Below are positions 22,477-30,060 of a stretch of 64,000 bases of DNA, piece by piece. The translations under genes and the position numbers were made by a program. Each line of letters begins with the position of its first letter. The stretch's first letter is position 1. The DNA is from Streptococcus sp. SN-1. GTDB taxonomy: Bacteria; Bacillota; Bacilli; Lactobacillales; Streptococcaceae. Where the stretch lies: assembly GCF_041154385.1 (NCBI RefSeq), contig NZ_AP028929.1, positions 992,001 through 1,056,000 of the forward strand, read 5' to 3'. Under the pieces are notes generated by a model that worked only from the letters and a program-made list of their open reading frames with translations, ran no database searches and was not told where the DNA came from.

Positions 22477-23229
22477 ATGATACATACCATTCAAGCAGAC
22501 TTTTACCGTCTTTTCCGTTCCAAAGGATTCTGGATTACAGAGTTCATTCTCTTTTCTCTCATGCTAATGGGCGCAACTGTAGGAGCTACTGGCCATCTGA
22601 TGGCAATCCAGACAGAAGAGCCAGAAATTCCAACCCATGGTTGGGACGGTGTACAAGCCCTGATTAACGCATCTAGTCAAGGTTCAAACCTCGTTTTTCT
22701 CTGTATTATTCTAACTTGTCTAGTTCTCGGTGTTGATTTAATCGGAAAGCTCTATAAAAATAGTTTGACAGTAGGGGTTTCTCGTACAGAGTTTTTCCTT
22801 GCCAAAGCCTTTGTAGTGGCTTGTATTGCACTTTTGCAACTTATCATCAGCCTTGTGATTGCCTTTATTCCAGCAACTATCTTAAATGGATTTGGAACTA
22901 TGCCTGATGGCTTTATTGGCAATCTACTGATAACCATTTCCCTTCAATTCCTTTGCCTCCTTGCTTGGCTTTCGATTGTTTCCTTCATTCTCTATGTTAG
23001 CCATTCTTATCTTGCAGTATTTATTGGTTACTTGGTCAGCTCTATCTTACTTTCTATGCCAATGCTCATCTTCCCAAGTATCAAAATTTTGCCATATTTA
23101 TCATTGCAGTTTTTCTATGCCATGACTGCTAATAGTGAATCCATTTTCTATACCCTTATAGTTACCTTAGCTGTTATTCTAATCTTTAATCTAAGTGGAC
23201 TGGCAGTTTTCAAAAAGAAAAGTCTATAA
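22477..23229 (+). CDS. ABC-2 type permease subunit
   Basis: A 250-residue membrane protein with six predicted helices, starting MIHTIQADFYRLFRSKGFW, a typical N-terminal amphipathic helix for the BcrB/LanEG-like permeases of antimicrobial-peptide exporters. It shares an operon with the ATPase before it (10-base gap, AGGAGG before ATG). A substrate cannot be named. A 9-bp terminator stem follows. Confidence 0.85.
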   Translation: MIHTIQADFYRLFRSKGFWITEFILFSLMLMGATVGATGHLMAIQTEEPEIPTHGWDGVQALINASSQGSNLVFLCIILTCLVLGVDLIGKLYKNSLTVGVSRTEFFLAKAFVVACIALLQLIISLVIAFIPATILNGFGTMPDGFIGNLLITISLQFLCLLAWLSIVSFILYVSHSYLAVFIGYLVSSILLSMPMLIFPSIKILPYLSLQFFYAMTANSESIFYTLIVTLAVILIFNLSGLAVFKKKSL

Positions 23230-23235
23230 AAAATG

Positions 23236-23267
23236 ACCTCCTCTAGCCTACAGAGGAGGTTTCTTTT
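23236..23267 (+). terminator. Terminator between the ABC exporter and the convergent histidine kinase
   Basis: A perfect 9-bp stem (23236-23244 with 23252-23260), followed by a T-rich tail on the plus strand and A-rich sequence before it, so it may serve both directions. Confidence 0.7.
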
Positions 23268-23269
23268 CG

Positions 23270-24154
23270 TTAAAAATAAATGAAAACCGATAACCACTGC
23301 CCATCTGTGCTCAGTTTCATCTCTGTACCGAGAAGATGACATAATTCCTCAGTGATATAAAGGCCTAAACCAGAGGATTCTTCCGTGTCTGATAGATTTT
23401 CAGAATAAAAACGATTGCTGAGATTTTCTATTTTTTTGATGGGCTGTTTAACAAGGTTTGCAATCTCTAAGACAAGCTGTTCCTGTTCCTTTTCCTTTTT
23501 CAAAGATAGCCGCGCTTCTTCCTTGCCATGCTTGAGGACATTTCCAAGTAAATTTTGTAAAATACGATCCAGCAAGTCTTCATCAGTCCTCGTTGTTAAA
23601 CCAGCTTCAACCTTAAAATCAAGCGTGATATTTGCCGCCTGAAAAACATCATAATAAGCCAAAGTCTTTTTGGTGATAAAAGCTGAAAGTTCTACTTCTT
23701 CCAGTTTTGGCTTGACAGCTCCTTCCATCAAGCGACGGTATTCTAGGAGAGCCTCCAAACGTTTGGAAACTAAATCAAGATGCTGGGCTACTTTTTGTAA
23801 GGTTTCTCCTTTGTTTTCAGGAGACTTTATCAATTGTTGGGTGTAGCCTGACGCGATAGTCAAAGGCGTCCGAATATCATGGGAGATATTGCTGATGGCC
23901 ATATCCAGAGTCTGCTTTTCCCTTTTCATCACTAACCGAGATTGTTCCACTTCCTGAAATAGATTCTCAATCTGCTGGTAGAGATGTAAAAAATGTTTGG
24001 AAAAAATGCTGACTCCGACTCTTTTCATACTACCTGTGAGAATCTTGTCTTCAATCTGTTGACTCAAGTTTTTAAGTGCTATATGGTAGCGAATCAATGT
24101 AATCGATAAAATAATTAGGAGTACTAGTAGGACAAAAATTATCATGTAGGTCAT
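23270..24154 (-). CDS. Sensor histidine kinase
   Basis: A 294-residue kinase with one N-terminal membrane helix (about 4-24) and no extracellular domain, a HAMP-like/coiled-coil linker, H-box SNISHDIRTPLT (phospho-accepting His about 93), N-box ILQNLLGNVLKHG and G-box SSGLGLYI. The lack of a sensor loop suggests sensing in the membrane or through a partner transporter. Its ATG overlaps the stop of the response-regulator gene (ATGA). Neighbouring exporters suggest a role in antimicrobial-peptide response; that is inference from position. Confidence 0.92.
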   Translation of the reverse strand: MTYMIIFVLLVLLIILSITLIRYHIALKNLSQQIEDKILTGSMKRVGVSIFSKHFLHLYQQIENLFQEVEQSRLVMKREKQTLDMAISNISHDIRTPLTIASGYTQQLIKSPENKGETLQKVAQHLDLVSKRLEALLEYRRLMEGAVKPKLEEVELSAFITKKTLAYYDVFQAANITLDFKVEAGLTTRTDEDLLDRILQNLLGNVLKHGKEEARLSLKKEKEQEQLVLEIANLVKQPIKKIENLSNRFYSENLSDTEESSGLGLYITEELCHLLGTEMKLSTDGQWLSVFIYF

Positions 24155-24852
24155 TGCTTGTCTCCTTTTAATCTTACCCCAACTCCCCAGATGGTTTCAA
24201 TATATTCTTGATTTGGGTCAAGCTGGTTTAATTTTTTACGAAGATTACTCAAATGCGTATTGAGGGTATTATCTCCAGGTAGATAGCTCTCCTCCCAGAC
24301 CAATTCATAAAGTTCTTCCTTGGTGAAAATTTTCTTAGGGTGTTTAAGGAGAGTTTGGAGAATCAAGCATTCTTTCTTGGCAAGGCGAATTATTTCCTGA
24401 CTATTTTTGATTTCAAAACTTTCTGCATCAAACTGGATATTTTTCAAGTTTTGTGGTAGATTTTCAGCTTTTCCTATTTCCACAGGCTGTTTTTCTACAC
24501 TTTGGCGTAATTGAACAGTAACTCTAGCAAAGACTTCGTCCAAATCAAAAGGTTTGACTATGTAATCATTGGCACCGTCTAAGAGATATTGACTGATTAG
24601 CTTCTTATCGCTCAAAGCCGTTAGCATAATGACAGGAATTTGACTTTGTTCCCTGATAGCTTTTAAAACCTGATCCCCATTTTTCCCAGGAAGCATGATA
24701 TCTAGCAAAACGAGTTCAATCCCACCTTGGTCAAAACGCATGATTCCTTCTGTACCAGAAAAGGCTTGAATCACCTCATGTTCCTCAGTAAGAAGTGTTC
24801 GCAAAATCTCTTGAATGTCACTATTGTCTTCAATAACCAATATCCTAGCCAT
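24151..24852 (-). CDS. OmpR-family response regulator
   Basis: A 233-residue regulator: receiver domain with Asp52-type site in VLLDIMLPGKNG, conserved Thr (MLTAL) and Lys (IVKPFD), then a winged-helix DNA-binding domain (KKECLILQTLLKHPKKIFTKEELYELVW...NTLNTHLSNLRKKL). Start chosen at ATG 24852, nine bases after AAAGG; a TTG three codons upstream is possible. First gene of the regulator-kinase pair. Likely targets are the nearby exporters, including the dyad upstream of the BceAB-type genes (unproven). Confidence 0.93.
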   Translation of the reverse strand: MARILVIEDNSDIQEILRTLLTEEHEVIQAFSGTEGIMRFDQGGIELVLLDIMLPGKNGDQVLKAIREQSQIPVIMLTALSDKKLISQYLLDGANDYIVKPFDLDEVFARVTVQLRQSVEKQPVEIGKAENLPQNLKNIQFDAESFEIKNSQEIIRLAKKECLILQTLLKHPKKIFTKEELYELVWEESYLPGDNTLNTHLSNLRKKLNQLDPNQEYIETIWGVGVRLKGDKQ

Positions 24853-24983
24853 AAATACCAACCTTTCTGCAACTATTATAGCATGTTTTATTGATAAAGC
24901 TTAAACAGAAAAGCTTTTTCCTATTTTTCATTAGAATCGTGTTCATTAAAATCGTGCAACTTTTTTCAGATTGTTTTAAAAGA

Positions 24984-25012
24984 TTGTATTTCTTATATTT
25001 TTCCTTTATACT
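24984..25012 (+). promoter_or_regulatory. Promoter of the VIT-family transporter gene
   Basis: TTGTAT (24984-24989), 17-bp spacer, TATACT (25007-25012); AAAAGGAG ribosome site follows. Confidence 0.6.
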
Positions 25013-25031
25013 GGATAAAAAGGAGAATAGT

Positions 25032-25727
25032 ATGTCAGAAACAAATCACGAAATCGATTCAAATTTTGCAGGTCGTTTAAATATCCTACGAGCGGGTGTT
25101 CTTGGTGCTAATGATGGAATTATTTCCATTGCTGGTGTGGTTATCGGGGTTGCTAGTGCTACGAGCAATATCTGGATTATCTTTTTATCAGGATTTGCAG
25201 CTATCTTAGCTGGTGCCTTTTCAATGGCTGGTGGAGAATATGTATCCGTTTCAACTCAGAAAGATACCGAGGAAGCAGCCGTTGCGCGTGAGAAACTCTT
25301 GCTAGACCAAGATATGGAGCTAGCCAAAAAGTCTCTCTATACTGCTTATATCCAAAATGGAGAATGCGAAACCTCTGCTCAACTCTTGACCAACAAGGCC
25401 TTTCTTAAAAATCCACTCAAGGCTTTGGTAGAGGAAAAATATGGGATTGAGTATGAAGAATTTACCAATCCTTGGCACGCTGCCATCTCTAGCTTTATTT
25501 CTTTTTTCCTTGGTAGCTTGCCACCAATGCTGTCAGTGACCATTTTCCCAAGTGAATACCGCATCCCTGCTACTGTCCTCATTGTGGGACTTTCACTATT
25601 GGTGACTGGTTACACTAGTGCCAAACTTGGAAAAGCCCCAACCAAAACAGCTATGATTCGGAACCTTGCTATTGGTCTCTTAACTATGGGAGTTACCTTC
25701 CTGCTAGGACAACTTTTCAGCATTTAG
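25032..25727 (+). CDS. VIT1/CCC1-family metal (Fe/Mn) transporter
   Basis: A 231-residue membrane protein of the vacuolar iron transporter family. Signature segments: RAGVLGANDGIISIAGVVIGVASA in helix 1 and SMAGGEYVSVSTQKDTEEA after helix 2, then a cytosolic metal-binding helical region (about 75-140) and three further helices. Bacterial members are thought to export iron or manganese. Start at ATG 25032 after AAAAGGAG; upstream in-frame codons are leader. Own promoter and a bidirectional 9-bp terminator stem. Confidence 0.88.
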   Translation: MSETNHEIDSNFAGRLNILRAGVLGANDGIISIAGVVIGVASATSNIWIIFLSGFAAILAGAFSMAGGEYVSVSTQKDTEEAAVAREKLLLDQDMELAKKSLYTAYIQNGECETSAQLLTNKAFLKNPLKALVEEKYGIEYEEFTNPWHAAISSFISFFLGSLPPMLSVTIFPSEYRIPATVLIVGLSLLVTGYTSAKLGKAPTKTAMIRNLAIGLLTMGVTFLLGQLFSI

Positions 25728-25737
25728 AACACAATAA

Positions 25738-25770
25738 ATACCTCGATTTTCAAGTCGAGGTATCTTTTTT
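25738..25770 (+). terminator. Terminator between the VIT gene and the convergent permease gene
   Basis: A perfect 9-bp stem (25738-25746 with 25755-25763), then CTTTTTT. A-rich on the other side, so probably bidirectional. Confidence 0.8.
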
Positions 25771-27757
25771 ACATTTGCACAATCTTGCGATAACTTCTTG
25801 AGGTAATCATGAAAATCAGCACATAGGCGATGAGGAAGATAGCGCAGATAGACAAGGTCACAATCAACATCATATTCGTATCTATTACACCAATCACTTT
25901 TAAAATCAGACTAAGCATATGGTAGGCAAAGGCTAGATGTATGAAGGCAAAAAGCAAAGGAAGGAAGAAAACAGTTAAAACCTGTTTGTTAATGGTTTGC
26001 TTGATTTGCTTTTGATCTAAACCGACTTTCTGCAAGATAATAAAACGCTCACGGTCTTCATATCCTTCAGAAATTTGTTTGTAGTAGATGACCAGAACGG
26101 TTCCGACCATAAAGATAATGGATAGGAAAATACCAATAAAGAAGACACCACCAAAGAGGGCACTCATCTGAGAACTAGCATCTGCTAGATTGCTACCATA
26201 AACATAGCTACCTTCCGTGTTTAATTGTGCATTAAATTGATCGAGGTATTTATCATACTCGTCAGCAACCTTGAGTTGTTCTTCTTCACTGGCATTTACA
26301 TTCATACCACCGTACAGCTGATTATAGATAGCCGAATCTGGGAATTGGTCTAAAAATGCTTGCAAATTAGGAACAACAAGGTAATTGTAATCAGTAGTAA
26401 AAATATTAAACTGATTTGGGACATGATTCACAATAAAATCTGTATTAAATTCTTCTTTGACAGAAAATTGATGGTTATTTAGAGTTAGAGCTTTCTGTCC
26501 TTTCAGTCCGTCATTTTTGGCAAAGAGACCGACCTCATTCCCTGATAGAGAAAGCTTTTGACCAGTCATATTTTCATAATCTTTTTGGTCAAATACCATG
26601 AAGACTGTTTTAGGTTGGACACGGTTTTGTCCTTTTTCAAAAATGGTTAACTTGGTTCCTTCTTGATTTGCAATACCAAAGTTACTGTAACGAAGCACTT
26701 CTTTCTCTTTGACACTATAACCTTTGTCACTTGCAAACTGGCTCAAGAGTTTGTCCAAATCTTCTTTTTCAACATTTTGTCCAGTAATGCCAAAGTCATG
26801 CGGATTCATCACTTTCTTAAAGGATTCTGAGGCATTGAAAATGCTTGTCGCGGCTGACATGGTTACCAAAACCATTGTTGATAAAATTGCGATAGTTGCT
26901 AGTCCAACCGCATTTTTCTTCATACGGAAAATCAAGTTGGAAACAGAGATGAGGTTATTGGGTTGGTAATAGTATTTCTTGTTTTTCTTTAAGATTTGAA
27001 GGAAAACGGTAATACCTGCATTAAACAAGAGATAGGTACCAAAGATAACCAGCAAAACAGCTAAGAAGAAGGTTGTTAGGGCTGTAAGGGGATCTTTTAC
27101 GGTAAGGGAAAGATAATAGCCAATCCCTAAACTTATGGAACCAAGAATAGTTTGGAGAGGTAGGAAACGACCTCTTTTCTCTCCGCTTGCTTTCTCACGC
27201 GAGAGCTGGAGGGCATTCATACGGGCGATTCGAAGGGTATTCAAGAACATGAGCCCTAGAAAAATCAAGCCAAAGACAACAAGTACTGTAATGACAACTT
27301 TCATCTGGAAGGTAGCAACCAGCTCAACCTTCAATTTCATCAGTTTGAGCAAGAAAGCAAAAATCAACTTGTCAAACAAGGCTCCAATACCGATACCTGC
27401 TCCAACAGTTAGAATCCCAAATACCACTAACTCCTTAAAAGTCATACTAATTAGATGGCGTTTCTCCAAACCCAGCATGCCATAAATCCCTAGTTCCTTG
27501 GAACGATTTTTCATGACAAAACTATTGGCATAGAGGACGATAATGGCTGACGCAAGGGTGACGACAAACATACCAAATCCTAGAGTAGCTTGAATCGTTT
27601 CCCCTCCACGGATTTCCGCAATCTTTGGATTGAAAGTTAGAGAGTAAAAGAGATAGGTGACAGTGACTGCCAAGAGAACAGCCAGCGCAAAAGGATAGTA
27701 GAGTTTGCGGTTTTTAATCAAGTTCGATACCGCTAACTTATTGGTTAATCGAAACAT
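25769..27757 (-). CDS. BceB-like FtsX-domain permease of a peptide-antibiotic exporter
   Basis: A 662-residue permease with about ten membrane helices. It has two FtsX-like blocks (about 60-260 and 540-655) around one large extracellular domain (about 310-525), the hallmark of BceB-type transporters. These pump out or displace bacitracin and cationic peptides and often signal to a kinase. GAGGTG precedes ATG 27757, one base after the stop of the ATPase gene. Its partner kinase here has no sensor loop, in keeping with Bce-type modules. Confidence 0.92.
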   Translation of the reverse strand: MFRLTNKLAVSNLIKNRKLYYPFALAVLLAVTVTYLFYSLTFNPKIAEIRGGETIQATLGFGMFVVTLASAIIVLYANSFVMKNRSKELGIYGMLGLEKRHLISMTFKELVVFGILTVGAGIGIGALFDKLIFAFLLKLMKLKVELVATFQMKVVITVLVVFGLIFLGLMFLNTLRIARMNALQLSREKASGEKRGRFLPLQTILGSISLGIGYYLSLTVKDPLTALTTFFLAVLLVIFGTYLLFNAGITVFLQILKKNKKYYYQPNNLISVSNLIFRMKKNAVGLATIAILSTMVLVTMSAATSIFNASESFKKVMNPHDFGITGQNVEKEDLDKLLSQFASDKGYSVKEKEVLRYSNFGIANQEGTKLTIFEKGQNRVQPKTVFMVFDQKDYENMTGQKLSLSGNEVGLFAKNDGLKGQKALTLNNHQFSVKEEFNTDFIVNHVPNQFNIFTTDYNYLVVPNLQAFLDQFPDSAIYNQLYGGMNVNASEEEQLKVADEYDKYLDQFNAQLNTEGSYVYGSNLADASSQMSALFGGVFFIGIFLSIIFMVGTVLVIYYKQISEGYEDRERFIILQKVGLDQKQIKQTINKQVLTVFFLPLLFAFIHLAFAYHMLSLILKVIGVIDTNMMLIVTLSICAIFLIAYVLIFMITSRSYRKIVQM

Positions 27758-27758
27758 A

Positions 27759-28517
27759 CTAATTCACCTCGCTTGCCATGACAGTCAAGGTATCAGAAAT
27801 TTCTTGGAACATCTGACGTTCTGTCTTCTCTCCACGGTAGATTTGATTGTAAAGAATGCCGTCTTTGATAAAGAGTACACGTTTAGCCCTGCTAGCTGCT
27901 GCCGTTGAGTGGGTTACCATGAGAATGGTTTGGCCACGCTCATTGATTTCATCAAAAACATCAAGAAGAGCTGCAGATGACTTGGAATCAAGGGCTCCTG
28001 TTGGCTCATCCGCAAGGAGAATTTCAGGTTCTGTGATGATGGCGCGGGCTACTGCTACACGCTGTTTCTGACCACCAGAAATCTCGTAAGGGTACTTCTC
28101 TTGCAATTGGTTGATACCTAGATTCTCAGCTGTCACCACCAATTTCTTCATCATCTCCGTAATGGGTCTTCTTGACAAGACAAGGGGAAGCAAGATATTG
28201 TCCTTAACAGACAGAGTATCTAGTAAGTTAAAGTCTTGAAAGACAAAGCCCAACTTTTCACGACGGAAGCTAGAAGCCTGTGAATTTTTAATGGTTGCGG
28301 TGTCAGTTCCATTCAAGTAAACCTGACCACGTGTTGGTTTGTCCAGCATAGCTAGGATATTGAGAAGAGTGGATTTACCAGAACCAGACTCACCCATGAT
28401 GGCAACGTAGTCACCCTTTTCTACGGTAAAGTGAATATCCTTGAGGGCTTCTACTTGGTTGCCCTGAAAACGAGTTTTATAAATTTTTTGAACGTGTTTT
28501 ACATCTAAAAGTGTCAT
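27759..28517 (-). CDS. BceA-like ABC transporter ATPase
   Basis: A 252-residue ATPase of the MacB/BceA group: Walker [11 protein letters not shown]-loop FQDFN, signature [14 protein letters not shown], Walker [14 protein letters not shown]-loop THS. Start at ATG 28517 ([15 protein letters not shown]) after AAAGGAG; upstream in-frame sequence is the overlapping part of a separate small ORF. Operon with the BceB-like permease, one base apart. A 36-codon ORF ends 14 bases before the start. Confidence 0.94.
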   Translation of the reverse strand: MTLLDVKHVQKIYKTRFQGNQVEALKDIHFTVEKGDYVAIMGESGSGKSTLLNILAMLDKPTRGQVYLNGTDTATIKNSQASSFRREKLGFVFQDFNLLDTLSVKDNILLPLVLSRRPITEMMKKLVVTAENLGINQLQEKYPYEISGGQKQRVAVARAIITEPEILLADEPTGALDSKSSAALLDVFDEINERGQTILMVTHSTAAASRAKRVLFIKDGILYNQIYRGEKTERQMFQEISDTLTVMASEVN

Positions 28518-28531
28518 GAGAATCTCCTTTC

Positions 28532-28642
28532 TTAATATCCCATCAAATGAAATGTTGCTTGCATCATAGCGCATCCCAGCTGAACGCGCTCGATATCTTT
28601 GTGACTTGGTTTTCTAGTTTTCTTATGTAAGATTTGTTTCAT
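28532..28642 (-). CDS. 36-residue ORF upstream of the BceAB-type genes
   Basis: ATG 28642 follows a good AAAGGAG eight bases upstream. The peptide starts MKQILHKKTRKPSHKDIE, so its first half is strongly basic, and its second half (RVQLGCAMMQATFHLMGY) is fairly hydrophobic. It ends 14 bases before the ATPase start, so the ORFs are likely cotranscribed and perhaps coupled. No family recognised. It may be a leader peptide, a small membrane-bound regulator or a translated leader without function. Confidence 0.5.
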   Translation of the reverse strand: MKQILHKKTRKPSHKDIERVQLGCAMMQATFHLMGY

Positions 28643-28726
28643 GATGTTACTCCTTTGTTCTTTATGAGTCTAGTTTACATCAAAAAAAGACTGCTTGCCA
28701 TAACCTAACCTTACAAAAAAGACTTT

Positions 28727-28748
28727 AATCTTACATTTTTGTAAGATT
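28727..28748. promoter_or_regulatory. Dyad upstream of the Bce operon, candidate response-regulator site
   Basis: A perfect 9-bp inverted repeat AATCTTACA-tttt-TGTAAGATT. A half-site relative (CCTTACAA) lies at 28709-28716 and another TGTAAG at 28757-28762. It lies ~85 bp upstream of the small ORF, in a 300-bp gene-free stretch. Confidence 0.5.
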
Positions 28749-28811
28749 GGGAGAAATGTAAGCAAAATTACTTAGAAAATGATTTGATTTCCTATTTTTA
28801 AAGTTGTAAAA

Positions 28812-28944
28812 TATAATTGTGAAAAGGCTTACTTTGGAAAGGAGGAATCGGAACTAACATTTGAGTAAGCCTACTTCGATGAAACACCATTCAATTGAAC
28901 TCTTGCAATTCCGTCCTCCCTATAAGGAAAGAAGGTGCGCTTTA
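28812..28944 (+). promoter_or_regulatory. -10 box and structured leader of the small membrane-protein gene
   Basis: TATAAT (28812-28817) is followed by a leader whose arms interleave: AGGCTTACT (28825-28833) pairs perfectly with 28864-28872, while GGAGGA (28841-28846), inside that loop, pairs with TCCTCC (28914-28919). This gives a pseudoknot or two exclusive folds ahead of the ribosome site at about 28930. Confidence 0.45.
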
Positions 28945-29142
28945 ATGAAACATAAAGAACATATACTCATCGGACTTCTCTATCTACTCTCTCCATTCAT
29001 CGGTCAGCTCTTAGTTGAAAAAACATACTTTATCGGTATAGAATTTACAGCTACTGCTTATGCTATTTGCTGGCTATCAGTTGTTATCAGCATCCATCAT
29101 TTTTCAAAAAATGTATTGTCTCAGCATGAAAAATCAGATTAG
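28945..29142 (+). CDS. Small two-helix membrane protein, unknown function
   Basis: A 65-residue protein. Start at ATG 28945 after GAAGG; an upstream TTG at 28861 would add 28 unlikely residues across the structured leader. Two hydrophobic segments (about 8-25 and 31-52) are separated by a short loop with charged residues (VEKTYFIGIE); the tail is polar. No family recognised. It has its own promoter and ends at the strong bidirectional hairpin shared with the PspC gene. Confidence 0.55.
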   Translation: MKHKEHILIGLLYLLSPFIGQLLVEKTYFIGIEFTATAYAICWLSVVISIHHFSKNVLSQHEKSD

Positions 29143-29206
29143 AAACATGAGTTCAAAATATTATTTTTAATTTGTATATGAGGCTGAGAAAATCTTATTA
29201 AAAGTA

Positions 29207-29253
29207 AAAAAGCTTTAAATCAAGCAGTTTAGACTATTGATTTAAAGCTTTTT
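29207..29253. terminator. Bidirectional terminator
   Basis: A perfect 17-bp stem (29207-29223 with 29237-29253), A tract on the left and T tract on the right, between convergent genes. Confidence 0.85.
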
Positions 29254-29279
29254 GCTTATTCCAAATCTTTTGTTAAACC

Positions 29280-29552
29280 TCACCAAAACCAGCCTTCATT
29301 ATCGTCAATGGCTTGGGCTTCTTTGCGTTTGCGTGGACCTGTTCCGTACATTTCTGCTTCAATTTCTTCCTTGGTTGGCATGATAGAAGCTAGGATGATA
29401 TAGATAATCACACCAAGTCCAAAGTTTGCGACTGTAAAAATGGCAAACAAGAAACGAACAAGGGTAACATCAAAGTTCCATTTGTCTGCTAGACCTGCCA
29501 GAACTCCTGAAATCATGCGATTTCGTCTCATTTTATAAAATTTACTGTTCAT
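29280..29552 (-). CDS. PspC-domain protein
   Basis: A 90-residue protein with a PspC domain: basic start KFYKMRRNRMISGVLAGLADKWNFDVTLVRFLF, then a membrane helix (about 39-58, IFTVANFGLGVIIYIILASI) and a polar tail. PspC proteins sit in the membrane and take part in envelope-stress responses; many Gram-positive versions act next to LiaFSR-type systems, which are not seen here. AGAGG precedes ATG. Single gene. Confidence 0.88.
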   Translation of the reverse strand: MNSKFYKMRRNRMISGVLAGLADKWNFDVTLVRFLFAIFTVANFGLGVIIYIILASIMPTKEEIEAEMYGTGPRKRKEAQAIDDNEGWFW

Positions 29553-29610
29553 GGTATTACCTCTTTCTACTAGGTTAGACTTAGTATATCATGGGTAGGC
29601 TCGGCTTTCA

Positions 29611-30060
29611 TCAGTCCTCAGGCTGATTTATCAGTAGCAATTTACCTCGACAAAGTCCACAGCGATAGCGTTTGGTATCAATCCTCCGCTTGCGCTGATA
29701 AGTTTGCTGGCAGGATTGGCAACGATAGAGCTTGATTGGCTTGGAGTTGCTATTGGGCAAGGTTGGCACAAAGCGTAACCCATCCACCGCTTTCAACAGT
29801 TCCTTAAAATCCCGATCTTTATGTTGATAGCCCTTCCCTTGAAAATAGAGGTGATAATGACATAGTTCATGTCGGACAATTTTCCTAAAAACGTCTAAAC
29901 CAAGTTCCTGATAAACCTTAGGATTAAAATCCAAATGCCCATCTTTGGGAAAAAATCGCCCACCTGTCGAACGTAGACGAGAATTCCACTGGGCTTGATG
30001 GATAAAAGGTCTGCCGAAGTCTTCTAGTGAAACCTGCTTAATGTAATCAGTCAGATTCAT
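29611..30060 (-). CDS. SprT-like zinc metalloprotease-fold protein
   Basis: A 149-residue SprT-family protein: HELCH (HExxH zinc site, about residue 66) in [17 protein letters not shown] and a C-terminal four-cysteine zinc ribbon (CQSC...CGLC). Family role in bacteria is unclear; eukaryotic relatives (SPRTN) cleave DNA-protein crosslinks. Its 5' end overlaps the end of tex by 14 bases, so it is probably co-expressed with tex. Confidence 0.85.
   Translation of the reverse strand: MNLTDYIKQVSLEDFGRPFIHQAQWNSRLRSTGGRFFPKDGHLDFNPKVYQELGLDVFRKIVRHELCHYHLYFQGKGYQHKDRDFKELLKAVDGLRFVPTLPNSNSKPIKLYRCQSCQQTYQRKRRIDTKRYRCGLCRGKLLLINQPED

Noticed and set aside
24891..25031. 47-codon hydrophobic extension of the VIT gene
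   Set aside because: Contains the promoter and ribosome site for ATG 25032.
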